From Portulaca oleracea (Eukaryota; Streptophyta; Magnoliopsida; Caryophyllales; Portulacaceae): 64,000 bases of DNA. Within the stretch, counting starts at the first letter, position 1, and every line of letters begins with the position of its first letter. Under the pieces are notes generated by a model. That model saw nothing but the letters and a program-made list of their open reading frames with translations. It ran no database searches and was not told the origin of the DNA. Location: assembly GCA_029582165.1 (NCBI GenBank), contig CM055871.1, positions 8,067,501 to 8,131,500 of the forward strand, read 5' to 3'. Shown here in pieces: positions 1-11,420 of the stretch. The position numbers and the translations under genes are program-made.

Positions 1-1033
1 GGGCCCAAAAATTTAACATCCCTCTCACAGGTGGATTTGGCTCATTTTCATCTGATATTTGATTCACCCGAAACCATTGATTTCGAGTTGAGTCATCCGA
101 TACGAGCTTTCCATTGGTTGGCTTGTGAAGGCTTACGAGTCAACTTATCTCATTTTCACCCATCGTGTGGCCTTAATCCCATCAATGTTTTAAGTGATGA
201 ACCTCGTAAAACTTGATCAAACCTAAAAGTTGGTCCAAACCGACCTAAAAGGTTAAAATTTTCAACACGATCTCCAAACTCAAAATCTAAATAAATTCAA
301 CCTCAGCCTGCACCAACCACTATCCATAAGTTGTCGCCGAATTGATAGGTAGTATGGTTATAGAATTTTCGTCCGAATTTTCACGTTAACCGATTTGATC
401 GAAAATTCAAATACATTTTTTTCCAAAATTTTTATTGTCCAAACTCGATCTAGAACCAAATTTATGCTTATTCTATTTATTCACCCCAAGTCGCCCTGAA
501 AAATACACGAAAAAACTGGGTATCAGATATCAAACTTTCGTCGAATGTCCAATTTGTCTGAAACCAGAATTACCCAGACCTGGGTTTTTGCCACCTCTTC
601 AAGAGATAGCGTTGGCAAAAAATCGGATTCGGGCCGGTCAATGTTAAAATTCAGTTGAGAAATTGATGTCCAAACCTGATTTTTTCAAGGTCAATCGGGT
701 CAAACAATTCGGATGAGACCTATCTTCAGTTAAAATCGGGTTCGAACAATAGAAAAAAAAGAACTATTATATCCAAACATTCGATCAATCGGTCAATATC
801 CAAAATTCAGGCAAAAAGTTTATAACTGAACCCTTTTTCTTTTTCTTTTTTTTTCCTGTATCAAACAAATTCATATATATTTTTTGAGGAAATTTTTAAT
901 TTTACCAACTCCATGTTGGGACTAGTCACTAGTCACTCAGTTCTCCGTTGACTTCTCACCCTCTTTTCTTCAGTTGGTCCGTTAATTTCCATCCACTCAA
1001 AATCAAACCCAAAGCTTCAACCCCAACACAACA
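1..1033. other. Upstream intergenic region, no gene seen
   Basis: No convincing coding region is visible; the short frames at 31-216 and 435-647 lack recognisable domains. The stretch has several GGTT/CGGG-type motifs (for example near 610-740) like those in the hAT-like MITEs elsewhere in the window, so part of it may be an old element, but no ends could be defined. A TATA-like run (TATATAT) near 872-880 lies about 150 bases before the first ATG of the next gene and is a candidate core promoter. Confidence 0.4.
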
Positions 1034-1999
1034 ATGGCGCTACTCCATCCTCATTCACCACCACCATTTCCAACCCTAAATTCCATCTCTCTCACATCTC
1101 CAACCCGAGCTCATCCCTTCTCCATCCATGGCGTTCGCCTGCACAAACCCCTCACTTCATCTCCCTCAAAACTTCGAATCAAACCCAATTCAATCTCACC
1201 CAGAAACACAAACACAATCAACGAGCATCAACGCGAAGAAAACGAAGAAGATTACCTAGTTCTAACAGCAATTCGAAGCGAGTACAACAACATCGTGATC
1301 CTAGAATCCGAGAATTCCAAAGTACTGCTCTTAGATGACAGTGGCAATGTCCATAGCATTCTCTACAAGTCTAAAAAATGGACGAATTCATACTGGGACG
1401 AATTCTCAAGCTTGCCTGCAATCATCCCCGATGGCCCCATCGCCATTTTTGGCCTGGGAGGTGGTACAGTTGCCCACCAACTGCTACACTTTTGGCCGCC
1501 ATTGGAGATCCATGGGTGGGAGCTTGATTCGATCTTGGTCGATCGAGCGAGGGTCTTTTTCGGACTTTCTGAGCTCGAAAAGGGGAACGATTCAGGTGGG
1601 TTTTTGAGGGTTTGTGTTGGGGATGCTCTTTCTGCTTCGTCCGCCATTGAAGGAGGGTATGCTGGGATTGTGGTGGACTTGTTTGCGGATGCTAAGGTTT
1701 TTCCGGCGTTGGAGACGGCGGGGATCTGGGCGGAGATGGCGGAGAAACTGATGCCTGGTGGGAGGATCATGGTGAACTGCGGCGGAGCAAGTGGGGGGTT
1801 GAAGGAGGGGAATTTGGTGATTGAGGCAATTCGTCGAACACTTGGTGGGCAGATGGTGAACTGGAAGAAGATGCCGGAGAATGAGAGTGGGAACTTTCTG
1901 GCATTGACGGGGGGTTTGCCGGACTTGGAGAAGTGGGCTGATTCTGTGCCTGACAAGCTTAGGGATGGTGTCAAGCTATGGCAACCATGTCAACCTTGA
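1034..1999 (+). CDS. Plastid-type spermidine synthase-like (SAM-dependent methyltransferase fold) protein
   Basis: A single uninterrupted frame of 321 residues. Residues 1-60 are rich in Ser, Thr, Pro and basic residues with few acidics, as expected of a chloroplast transit peptide. From about residue 75 the fold resembles the spermidine synthase/methyltransferase superfamily: a short beta region (YNNIVILES), then the glycine-rich nucleotide loop IFGLGGGTVAHQLL (about 138-151), an acidic residue in WELD ending the next strand (about 162), and a hydrophobic strand VVDLF (about 214). The organisation matches plant proteins annotated as SAM-dependent methyltransferase superfamily, spermidine-synthase-like. 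The DxxxE-type polyamine-binding pattern of true spermidine synthases is not evident, so aminopropyl transfer should not be assumed. The first ATG sits in a CAACAATGGCG context. No intron is needed. Function inside the plastid is unknown. Confidence 0.85.
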   Translation: MALLHPHSPPPFPTLNSISLTSPTRAHPFSIHGVRLHKPLTSSPSKLRIKPNSISPRNTNTINEHQREENEEDYLVLTAIRSEYNNIVILESENSKVLLLDDSGNVHSILYKSKKWTNSYWDEFSSLPAIIPDGPIAIFGLGGGTVAHQLLHFWPPLEIHGWELDSILVDRARVFFGLSELEKGNDSGGFLRVCVGDALSASSAIEGGYAGIVVDLFADAKVFPALETAGIWAEMAEKLMPGGRIMVNCGGASGGLKEGNLVIEAIRRTLGGQMVNWKKMPENESGNFLALTGGLPDLEKWADSVPDKLRDGVKLWQPCQP

Positions 2000-2570
2000 A
2001 CAAGTTTCCATGGCAATATATGGAGTGTAGAATGGTATGTAGGGTGCATGTCACATTGTTATGTTGCCTTGAATGTTTGAATTTCAATCATGGGTCCCAA
2101 TTCTTTCTATTGTTGGATCAATTTGAACTGTCGGAATCAACCTCTTCATTAATGTATGGAAAGAAGACTGCATACATCTGGACTCCCTCAAACCTCGCGT
2201 TAGTTAGCGGGTCAATATTGGCGATTGTTGTTGTATTGAATCAATTTTGAAGGGGACCCTCAATTTTGAGTGAAAAGTCTCAGATTTGAAATTCACTCAA
2301 GGAGGTGCGTTAGAACCTTCAATTATCAACTTAAACTTTTGATTGAGATTGTCCTTCAACGACGACTCTTATTTGTATGAAGTTCAATGCATGCAATGCG
2401 AGTATGCAAACTTTATCAATGACAAAATTACCTATGGTTATTCATAACCTTGGCACTAACTACCAATTATGGGGCACTTTATATCAAGGAGTTGGATGGT
2501 GAGAATGAGAATACATGTACATTTTACACAACTTTCATGTTTGTTTTATAGGAATGGTAAAAATTGAGGG
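2000..2570. other. 3' flank of the spermidine-synthase-like gene, no gene seen
   Basis: Presumed 3' untranslated region followed by non-coding sequence. A 90-codon frame at 1978-2250 overlaps the end of the upstream gene and has no recognisable domain. Nothing else can be supported. Confidence 0.4.
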
Positions 2571-3796
2571 GATGAGAATAGAGACCTCCAACTCTCACTA
2601 ATATATTATTAGGGGGATGGGTGATAATCATACTAGGAATTCATAAGTCATTTTAAACACAAATTGGGGCATGGAACGGTAGGAGAAGATAACTTATTTG
2701 CTTGAGTAAAGATAATTGATGATAGATAATAACCTTGTAAAATAATAATCACCACACTAAAGGATTTGAAGAACACTCGAAAATATAAATGAACCAGATG
2801 ATGTAACAATAATAAAATTGGATATAGACTTGGATAAAAGAAGATCCACCACCAAGAATTAGTAATCCACCATGATTAGATAAATGAATAACCCTCCATT
2901 AATCAATAAAGGAAAGACGTGTCAAACCACAATACATTCATTGATAAAGTAAACAAGGTTTTTAGAGAGCGAGGAGATAAAGTTTCAAGTCTTTCCAATA
3001 TATTCATAATCATTAATTGGCAAAAGTCTCTTACAAAAGATAATCTTGGGGTATTTATAGACAAGGGGTAAATTAACTAAAAAAACAAAAAAAAATGGAT
3101 TAAACAGAGTCATAAGCGTGACCTTGAGGTGTCACGACCATGAGCCCTATTTCTTGCGCCAAAAGCCACCGCGATCACTCGAATCGTAGGCATGACTCTC
3201 GTGACAAGTGTTGTCATGGTCATGACCTGGGGCGTAACTCTCTTTGTTGCACAAGGAGCCACTGAGCCAAAGGGAGGTCACGGGCATAACCTTGTCTTTT
3301 GTCAAAAATTTGTCCAAAGGGGAGGTCACGGTTGTGGCTTCTTTCTGGGCAGATTTTCTGTCAAACTTCCAACCCGCATAACTTTTTCGTCCAAACTCCG
3401 ATTTGGGCCCATAGTATACGTACCAAAAGCTCTCGGTGTGATCTTTAAGTTCCCCAAATCTCAAGTCCATCGAAGCTATATTGAAGAAGTTATGATGGAA
3501 AGAGTGAATACTTATATTCTCCCAACGTTTCAGGTTGACCTTTCTCGCTTATTCTAGTTGAATTATTTCAAACCCCCTTCAAAGGCCCGAGGTAGGTCCC
3601 GATGAGGACTTGTAGCTTCACCCCCATTGTTTGGGGTCCCCCTTGAAATATGTGTCGGGTCCCACTTCGAACACAACCCAGTCTAAAACTCCATCAAGAA
3701 CCGGGGTTGCATCATGGTTCATGCGAGGAGTAGTTAGGGAGCCTCCTCAATATGCGCCACCATTATTATCCTCATAATTAATTAATATTACCAACA
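2571..3796 (-). mobile_element. Probable solo LTR or LTR fragment
   Basis: Read on the minus strand, the segment begins TGTTGGTAATATTAATTAA at 3796 and contains a TATA-type box (TCTATAAATACCCC, near 3052-3065), followed by an AT-rich untranslated region. The GC-rich part before the TATA box (3110-3760) is typical of the U3 of plant Ty3 LTRs. No PBS, PPT or coding sequence lies beside it. The left end and a target-site duplication could not be identified, so the limits are approximate and only the right end is suggested by the TG terminus. Confidence 0.4.
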
Positions 3797-4806
3797 CTGT
3801 CTCACTCTATTTAACTTAAGCAATGATATTTTAGTAAATTTGTATTTACTCACAATCTCACACATACTTTGAATTACCATATAACAAACAAGGAATTCAG
3901 GAATTCATAATCTCATTCTCATTTTCATTCCCATTGTGAATTCTCATTCTCATTCTATTATGAATTCTCATTTGCATCACATTAGATACCAAATGGGTCG
4001 TTAGAGAAACTAAAAGGGACTATTATTAAGGGACATTGTACAAATCCCCAAAATATGTATATTTGTAAAATATCAATCAATGGGACTTAATACTTCGAAA
4101 TCTCACCAAACGGGATATATTTGTAAGTCATAGGGAAGATGGTAAATAATCATCAATTTGAAAACAACATAGGGTAAACAAAGTTTGTAGATATGTATTA
4201 TCCATATATTTATCCTCTTCTCTATGTCCTTTTCAAATTGATTTTCTAATGGTTTATTTTTTTTGTTTTCAAACTATTCTTTGTTTGGTTCTGACTTATA
4301 AATTAAATTTATCCCAATGGACCAGTGCATTTAAATTATGGTTTTTTAATTGTTACAAATTTGATTAAATATAAACTGAATATTTACAATTTATACCTAT
4401 TTGAAGTGGCTTATTTCGTACAAGAGAAGCTTTAATTAGCTAGATCTATAAATTGGATTGTGTGAAATTGTGATTGTCGATTATTTTTTTATTCTTTGAT
4501 TTCAGTTTAAAATGAAGAGAAGTTTTAAGGATATAACTACGTATTAGTCTTTCATTTTTATTATTAATGTTAAAGCTTTTATTTTATTTTTTATTCAGTA
4601 ACATTTCAAATATAATTTTTTGTGCCTCCGAGTTTATTATTATTTTTAACAATTATTCTCGGTTTTAATTAATCCTAGATTCACTACTGCCTACATAGAA
4701 ACCACAATTAAACTCAAAGATTGACTATTGAGGGGAGGATAGAGTCCATCAAAACAACACAAAAGATACTAAATTTTATTGCCTCTTTTCTAAAAGGTCA
4801 TCCTCA
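3797..4806. other. AT-rich intergenic stretch
   Basis: No coding region or element with definable ends. A local run of CATTCTCATT-type repeats occurs at about 3905-3985. The last ~130 bases are probably the 3' untranslated region of the minus-strand DUF868 gene. Confidence 0.35.
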
Positions 4807-5769
4807 CTAGTCACTAGAGACCTTAAAAGCAAACACAAAATGACAACAACCATTGTTATCCAAACGATGTGCATCATCTCCACCATTGTTATGATTTCCT
4901 TTCCTCAATGCATCCTTAAGGGAACCCGGTTTAAAAATAAACAAAGCATGATTCGACCCAGACCCAGACCCAGATCCAGATCCAGACCCAGACCCAGACA
5001 CGTCGGGATTACTAAACAACCAATCATGAACATCCCAAAAAATTTGCACGGGAACATTATTAACCAAAGCTGTCTCATTCCCTCTAAACCTCCACTTAAG
5101 ATTCATCACCCTCACCAACATCTTCCCATCTATGGTTATCCTCAACTCGGGTTCATCCGGCTTCACCATCGAGTTTTCGATCACCACATTGCGCTCTTTC
5201 GGCCCATCTTCATCGACGTGCAACGACATTCTCGTGTGAAAACTATTGTTTCCCAACAATATCTCCTCCCTATGAAGCAACAATGGCGTCGAAGGTAACG
5301 GTCTAGACATGGTCCTTTTATACGCCTCTATCTTAGCAACTCCTAATAAAAGCATCATTTGTTTGTCAAACACTAGGGCGACGTAGTACCCGGAGCAAGG
5401 CTCCGGGTTGTTGGAGGAGAATTTGACCGATTTTAGGTCCCAATAAATGTCGACCCTCCCATCGTCGGTTTGGACCGACTTGAGCCCCTTTCGGCTCCAA
5501 AATTGTGTCGATTGGAACTCGATCTGGCATGTTTGGTGGTCGTCGTCGTTGTGGTTTTCGATCGTGATGGATAGCGAGTGGTACGTCGAAACTTTGGACC
5601 ATGTTATGGCAATGTTTCGCGATGAGCCCGCCATCGTTGCTTGGTAAATGCATGTCACAGAACTCTCTGTGGATACGTCAATTAACGAGTCGTCTGAGGG
5701 TTTTGAAGAGGATGAGGACGAGGAGAAAGCCATATCTATGGCCTTGTCCGGTTTACAAGGTACAGTCAT
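4807..5769 (-). CDS. DUF868 family protein, intronless
   Basis: A 320-residue intact frame on the minus strand. After a short Ser-rich N-terminus it has the hallmark DUF868 start, SSVTCIYQATMAGSSRNIAI, then TWSKVSTYHSLSI, an FWSRKGLK segment, VDIYWDLKSVKF, a GYYVALVF strand, MMLLLG, and later MLVRVMNLKWRFRGNE and VQIFWDVHDWLF. This order is characteristic of the plant DUF868 family (about 280-330 residues, usually single-exon), whose biochemical role is unknown. Near the C-terminus a pure Ser-Gly run of about nine pairs (4957-5003) is encoded by a hexanucleotide repeat and is not conserved in the family as I recall it. The chosen start (MTVPCKPD) leaves about 35 residues before the conserved block; a second Met (MAFSSSS) 12 residues in is an alternative. 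Confidence 0.9.
   Translation of the reverse strand: MTVPCKPDKAIDMAFSSSSSSSKPSDDSLIDVSTESSVTCIYQATMAGSSRNIAITWSKVSTYHSLSITIENHNDDDHQTCQIEFQSTQFWSRKGLKSVQTDDGRVDIYWDLKSVKFSSNNPEPCSGYYVALVFDKQMMLLLGVAKIEAYKRTMSRPLPSTPLLLHREEILLGNNSFHTRMSLHVDEDGPKERNVVIENSMVKPDEPELRITIDGKMLVRVMNLKWRFRGNETALVNNVPVQIFWDVHDWLFSNPDVSGSGSGSGSGSGSGSNHALFIFKPGSLKDALRKGNHNNGGDDAHRLDNNGCCHFVFAFKVSSD
4957..5003. repeat. Coding hexanucleotide microsatellite in DUF868 gene
   Basis: About seven and a half units of a GACCCA/GATCCA hexamer. On the minus strand it reads as alternating Ser and Gly codons, so changes in copy number stay in frame and alter only a disordered linker. Confidence 0.85.
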
Positions 5770-7585
5770 TCTGTATGACCTTTTTGGAAATGAGAATTAG
5801 CGAGCTTCAAAAGAGATGCGCGTACAGAAGCTTAGGCTTTCCCCTGCTCTCTCCTTTGTTAAAGAGTGTAATGAGCAAAGAAATGCTATTATGATTCGGC
5901 TCTTCCTTCCTTGCTTTATTAAAGTCTTCTCTTAGCAAAGACGTTTGGCTAAAGTCAAACTTTTGGCTTGCCCCTTTCTGCTCTTAATAAGCTCGGGTTT
6001 CTGGCTTGGAAACAGCTTCCCCTGTAGTCGTCAGCTCGTTCTTGACAGATCCGATTGGGTTCTATGTTCGGTCAACTTTTGGTAAATAAAAGTAAATATT
6101 GTTAGATGATGGAAACATCGTTACTTTTGAATAGAACAACACTTTTTTTGGGAAAAGTAAATAATGGTAGATGTATGATATTCTTCCTTCACCCACCTAC
6201 GACCCCCTATGACTGAATTTTACGGGCCCGAGGGGGAAAGAAGGAAAATTGCTTGGAAAATAAGAGAAAATAAATCAAATGTTATTTGTTGACATTGTCG
6301 TTGTCGTTGACGTGGTTGTTCTTCTTCTCATTGTTGTAACTAGACATGAGTTTATTAGGTTTGTGGGTGAATTTGTGCAATGGAGAGGTGAACTATAATG
6401 AGGATGAAAAATATGGAGGCAAGATGAGGTTATTGAACCATTACTTGGGCTCAACAATATTTTAACAAATGATGAGCAATGAGTTTGGAGGAAAATAGGA
6501 ATGAATCTTATTCTTGTGTTTAAAATTTTAATTGTAAAGTTTTTAACATTTACTTAGAAAAGTCATCTCAAAAATAGGTTGTCACCCTGTCAAAAACATT
6601 GGTTTCATGGAGGGTAATAATTGGATACTCCAATGTGATTGAAGTCACAGCCAAATAGGTTGTCCCCCTGTCAGAAATAGGTTGTCACCATGTGACTGAT
6701 GAGAAGCGGTTTAAGGAAAATTGATGAAGAAATCAAAAATGTTAATTTTTGTATTTATAGTCGTGCTTGGCTTGCATTGGTGTTGTCCTTTCATACTGCA
6801 TTTCTCTGCGTTTTTGCAGATCTTGATGTTGTCTCTTTAGCCTATTTTAACTTTCAATAATAAAAAAAATGTGATTGAAGTCACAACCATATTGAATGAT
6901 ACGAAAATATTTAGTAATTTTTGCCAACTAACCCGAATTTCGAGACGACAAAGTTATGGTCAATATTTATTTATTTATTTTATTTATACAGCTAAATTGA
7001 GTTCATCACAACTATTTCAGAACTTTTTGTACATAATATAATTATACTCCAATGTGATTGATTAGTGAATCCATATTTTCAAGTTTTATCATAATACATT
7101 AATAAAGGAGTACATATTTTTTGATAAAAGGATAGTCTTTTTTTATTAATAAATATGCTTATAGGATTCTCACAAGAACACCCCTAATCCAATGTGCATG
7201 ACACAAGGGAATACAGTTAGATAAATTAAATATCTTTTCAAGTCAATTTATTTTGATTGGCCGATTTATTTAAGTTCCAATTTATTTAAGTGTTTTTTTA
7301 AATAAAGCAAATTAGTTAGATTTTCTAAATTAATTTTGGCATTTTAATGTTTCATCATTTTTCTATCATATTGAAAAGAAGCAATAATAATAATAATATT
7401 AATATTAATATTAATAATAATAATAATAGAACAAAGTACATTATTCTTATAAAAATTAGATAAAAATAATACAAATTTTTACGAATTCACGTCAACAGAA
7501 ATCTAACCTCAAACTTATAACTCAGTAGTGTATCATTAATGCAAAATGTTAAGCTCATACTTTGTAGTCCAAGAAATTAATGTGT
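5770..7585. other. Intergenic region with short local repeats
   Basis: Begins with the presumed promoter and 5' untranslated region of the minus-strand DUF868 gene. No gene is recognisable; a 60-codon frame at 6275-6457 is low complexity. A phrase AGGTTGTC(A/C)CC(C/A)TGT recurs three times between 6576 and 6695, and ATACTCCAATGTGATTGA occurs at about 6627 and 7046, suggesting degenerate repeats. A TTAATAATA run lies at 7385-7428. Confidence 0.35.
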
Positions 7586-7940
7586 AAAAATTACTTAGAG
7601 GTACCCTAACTTTTGAAGAAACAATTTTTTGGTACCCTAACTTTTCAAAATTAATTTTGGGGTACCCTTACTTTTAGGATTAGAAATTACTAGGTGAATT
7701 TCTTGTGAAACTCCGATTGATTCAAATCATTTTCGTCCACAAAAACAAATGACATTTTCGTCCACAAATACACTTAATCAATTTCCGCCTAAAATTCACA
7801 GGTGAATTCAAATCATTGGCCGGAAATTCACCTAATTATTTATAATTCTAAAAGTTAGGGTACCCCAAAATTAGTTTTTAAAAGTTGAGATACCGGAAAA
7901 ACATTTCACCAAAAGTTAGGGTACCCCTAAGTAATTTTTT
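7586..7940. mobile_element. Fold-back MITE with GGTACCCTAACTTTT terminal repeats
   Basis: Both ends carry inverted repeats: TTACTTAGAGGTACCCTAAC on the left and its near-exact reverse complement (CAAAAGTTAGGGTACCCC, then TAAGTAATTTTTT) on the right. The motif GGTACCCTAACTTTT is repeated two to three times inside each arm. About 355 bases, no coding capacity. The target-site duplication is not resolved, so the superfamily is open. Confidence 0.75.
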
Positions 7941-7993
7941 GATATATTATTATTATTATCACTGCTATCGAATTAATACAATTTTCCTAACAC

Positions 7994-8024
<31 letters not shown>

Positions 8025-9341
8025 CTAGTACTTATTAAAAATATATTATTAAAATAAATAAATCACATGTATTATTAACAATGTTGCTTGTAGACTGTAA
8101 ATGATAGTAAATTTGTAAATATAGTTTTCTAATTTTTTACTAAAATAAAAAAATTTTAGTTCAAAATACCCAAATATACTTGGACATAATCATTAAAATT
8201 GTCTTCACTAATATCACAATGTTCTGACCAAGTGCAACATCCGAACAATACAATATTGATTGTATATAATCAATATGTGACTGTGACTTTTATGTCTTGT
8301 ATAAGAAAAAAATATGTCAAGATACAATATTTTCTAATCCATGATGCTCTTTATATGATACATTTCTTCACAGTTCAATTCAAGATACGGACATTAACAA
8401 TTTATTGTTTTTTTATGTTACAAATATTCCAAATCAATTTAAATGGATTTTTTTGTTTATATACGTTAACAACGAATAATGGTGTGGGATGATGACAAGA
8501 AAATATTAGATACATCATATTGCAATGATAATGATATTTAATTAATAAATTATAATATTATTACATGGTTAATTTATGAGTATTAAAGATTAGACAATAA
8601 GAAAATAAATCAATCGTAACCTATTTAACATTGCTTCGGTCTTCTAACATTGAGTGCCATTCACATTGACGAACTCTCACATGATTCAAAAAATAAAAGA
8701 ATTATAGTATGTATATAAATGAATTCCGTTCTTGAAAAAAGTGGATGCTGTTAAAAAATATTAAACTTTTTTATAAATTGAAAAATATAATAAAGACTTG
8801 CAAAATATTTCAGAATCTAGGTCTTTTCTCACATATAATTGTAGAAAATGAGTTGTAAAAACTCGTTGGTTATTTAATAGAAAAAATAAACCCTTTTTTT
8901 AATTAAGATGTAAATTATAATGAATTATAATGTAAAAGAAATTCAACTTATGGAAAAAAGACAGTGCAAAGAATTACCTGTTTTATCTTCTATTGCTCCC
9001 AGTGATGAAAAATAAACAATGATTAAGCAAATACATGAAGAGAAGTTAGCTATATTGTGATGAAACGTTAAGAAAAAATTTACTTGAAAAAAAATAAATG
9101 GTACTCACCAATCTAATAAAATATGCATCCCACAAGGCTGCAACCATCATCGAGAATTTGCCAATGTATCATTTCTACATATGAATACATCAACCAGTTT
9201 CATTAAACATAATGACTTACTATCCAAATCATCAAGTAAAGAAAATCTATATATTGATTAATATTATATCTTATTGCAACATATTATTGAGTTCTAACAT
9301 GCTATTGGAAAAAGAAAATGTATACCAAGCTTTAGAATAAT
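7941..9341. other. AT-rich intergenic stretch
   Basis: No gene or bounded element seen. Contains a (CA)n-(TA)n microsatellite at about 7991-8026. The 97-codon frame at 8199-8492 has biased, AT-driven composition and no domain. Confidence 0.35.
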
Positions 9342-9400
9342 ACTAGTACTTGGACCGGTTTGCAAAAAAAAAAAAAAAAAAAAAAACTAGTACTTGGACC
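9342..9400 (+). mobile_element. Tiny retroposed insertion with poly-A and 15-bp target duplication
   Basis: The 15-mer ACTAGTACTTGGACC occurs at 9342-9356 and again at 9386-9400. Between them lie only seven bases (GGTTTGC) and 22 A residues. This is the signature of a severely 5'-truncated LINE-driven retroposition. The right copy continues into a short palindrome, CCCGTGCACTGCACGGG. Confidence 0.65.
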
Positions 9401-9887
9401 CGTGCACTGCACGGGATGCAAGTAATAGTCATACGTATTGTTGAAAATATTACAGATATTATATTTTAAAAAATAAAAAAATAAAAAATGAAAAATAAAA
9501 AAATAGTTTTCTTAATTTAAAAAATAAAGAAAAAAGAATAGTACATTAAAAAAAAAGAAAAAAGAAAAAAGTCATCAATGCAAACATACACACTAATGCA
9601 CTCATTAATATTACATATTTTTTTAAAAAAAATTAAATAGAATCAATTATAAATTCCCAAAAAGCCCTTATTAAAATCAACATATTTCGATCCTCACCAT
9701 TTGTACCCAAAATATATATATATATAAAATATAATATAATATAATATAATATAATATAATATAATTAACTTGAGTGGAGGACCTTATATAGAGCAACAAC
9801 ATTATTCCATTACTTTGAGTAATAATAGACAAAACATCAGTTATAAATTTGGGAATGAGTCCATTAAACATAATACATTGAACTTTG
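9401..9887. other. AT-rich spacer with (TAATA)n microsatellite
   Basis: A-rich low-complexity sequence, then a (TA)n/(TAATA)n tract at about 9711-9768. No gene seen. Confidence 0.4.
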
Positions 9888-10203
9888 ATTTTGGACGATA
9901 ATACCCTGAACTTTTGGGTTATTCGACAATAATACACTGAACTTTGACTTTGGACGATAATACACTGTATTTTGGGGGTGTTGGACAATAATGCACCCGG
10001 AACTATTCCGGCGGTGGCTGACTTGGTGGCGATCCTACGTGGTCGGCCTCCCACGTAGGATCACCACCGAGTCAGCCACAACCAAAATCCTTTCGGGTGT
10101 ATTATTGTCCAACACCCCCTAAAGTACAGTGTATCGTTGTCTAAGGTCAAAGTTCGGTGTATTATTGTCCAATACCCCAAAAGTTTAGTATATTAGCGTC
10201 CAA

Positions 10204-10206
<3 letters not shown>
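9888..10206. mobile_element. Fold-back MITE with GC-rich central hairpin
   Basis: Nearly the whole element is one inverted repeat. The left arm (TTTTGGACGATAATACC, then three more ACAATAATACAC-type units) matches the reverse complement of the right arm ending GCGTCCAAAAT. At the centre (about 10013-10080) GACTTGGTGGCGATCCTACG faces CGTAGGATCACCACCGAGTC around a short loop. It abuts a long (TA)n tract on the right. Non-coding; related in phrasing to the fold-back family at 10640/50425 but with a different core. Confidence 0.75.

Positions 10207-10242
<36 letters not shown>
10207..10242. repeat. (TA)n microsatellite
   Basis: About 16 TA units immediately beside the fold-back MITE, which may have inserted into it. 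Confidence 0.85.
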
Positions 10243-10245
<3 letters not shown>

Positions 10246-10639
10246 GTAAATGTAAAATATGATATATGATGTTTCAGATTATATTTTTAAAATTATATGA
10301 TTAATTGAAAATTAAATATGGAGTTTATATAACATTATATAGATCATTATGGTTGTTGATATATATTTTGTTTGAATTGTTTGGTAGAGATTAGGGTGGA
10401 TGTTACTAAGGAACTTAAATGGGCTCAACATTTACAATGGTTATTTTTTTTTTTTTTAAAATTCATGATTAATAACTATCAATCCCTTAAAATGGGATCA
10501 ACGTTAGACATTGATTAGTAATTACTAATGGCTTAAAATAGATCAATATTGAGTATGAGTTATTTGGTTGTGGGTTTTGCTTTTAAAAAAATAAAGAAAA
10601 TTATTTTTTGGATGAGTGTAAAATGCTAACAATACCCTC
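10243..10639. other. AT-rich spacer
   Basis: No gene or bounded element. A few TTGATTAGTAATTA-like phrases recur but define no array. Confidence 0.3.
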
Positions 10640-10694
10640 ATAAAAGGGTTTTTTGATGATAACATACCAACTTTTGGGGGTGTTGGATTGTAAT

Positions 10695-10702
10695 ATACCA
10701 AC
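10695..10702. repeat. 8-bp target-site duplication (left) of hAT-like MITE
   Basis: ATACCAAC, repeated exactly at 20385-20392. Confidence 0.85.
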
Positions 10703-11370
10703 TAGGGGTGGCAAAAAATCGGGTCCGGGTCTTATCGGGTTCAGTCAATTCGGTATTTGGTCAAAAACCTCAAACCCTAACTCTGTTCGAATTTTAATTC
10801 GGACACATTTGTCAAACCCGAACCCGAACCCGGTTGACCGAATTTCATAAATGACCTTTTTACTCTTTTTAGTAATATATCTTGTGATTTACTAATTCTT
10901 GCCCAATTTCGGGTTCGGTCAACCCGAACCCGATTGACCGAATTCGGTTTTCTTCAAAAATTTGGTCAACCCGAACCCCTTTTGGTAAACCCGAACCCGA
11001 CCCGTATTTTATTCAGTCAATTACCGAATGACTGAATTTTCAGATTGTAAAACCCCGAAAAATCCAACGATGTTGACCGTGACGTCGTTAATAAAATAGG
11101 TTTACTGTTGTTCATATGTGTTTATTTATGCTAACGCTTGAGCTCGTAGGACCGTTGAGGGGCTAATAAGGGTAGAATAGTATTTTTCCGCTGGTTAATA
11201 TTATTATGTGATTAATTACGTGAATATTATTTGCTATGTGATTATATGATTATTAGTATTAATATTATTATTACTATTACTAGTATTATTGGGTTTTTAG
11301 AAAAATCAGTTTTATTTGTTTTAAATGGGCTGAGTTAGGATTAGTTGGGTTAATTTGGGCCTAATTATGG

Positions 11371-11420
11371 GTAGTATATAACATCTCTCCTTCCTCTCTC
11401 AAACCCTAATCCCTCAAACC
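11371..11420 (+). promoter_or_regulatory. LTR core promoter: TATA box and telo-box
   Basis: GTATATAACA followed about 20-40 bases later by CAAACCCTAATCCC and CAAACCCTAAACCC. AAACCCTAA (telo-box) near the transcription start is known from plant translation-machinery and growth-associated genes. The same arrangement is in the 3' LTR at 17286-17343. Confidence 0.55.

Noticed and set aside
1363..1974. 203-codon minus-strand frame
   Set aside because: Shadow of the spermidine-synthase-like gene on the opposite strand; Ser/Pro-rich with no domain.
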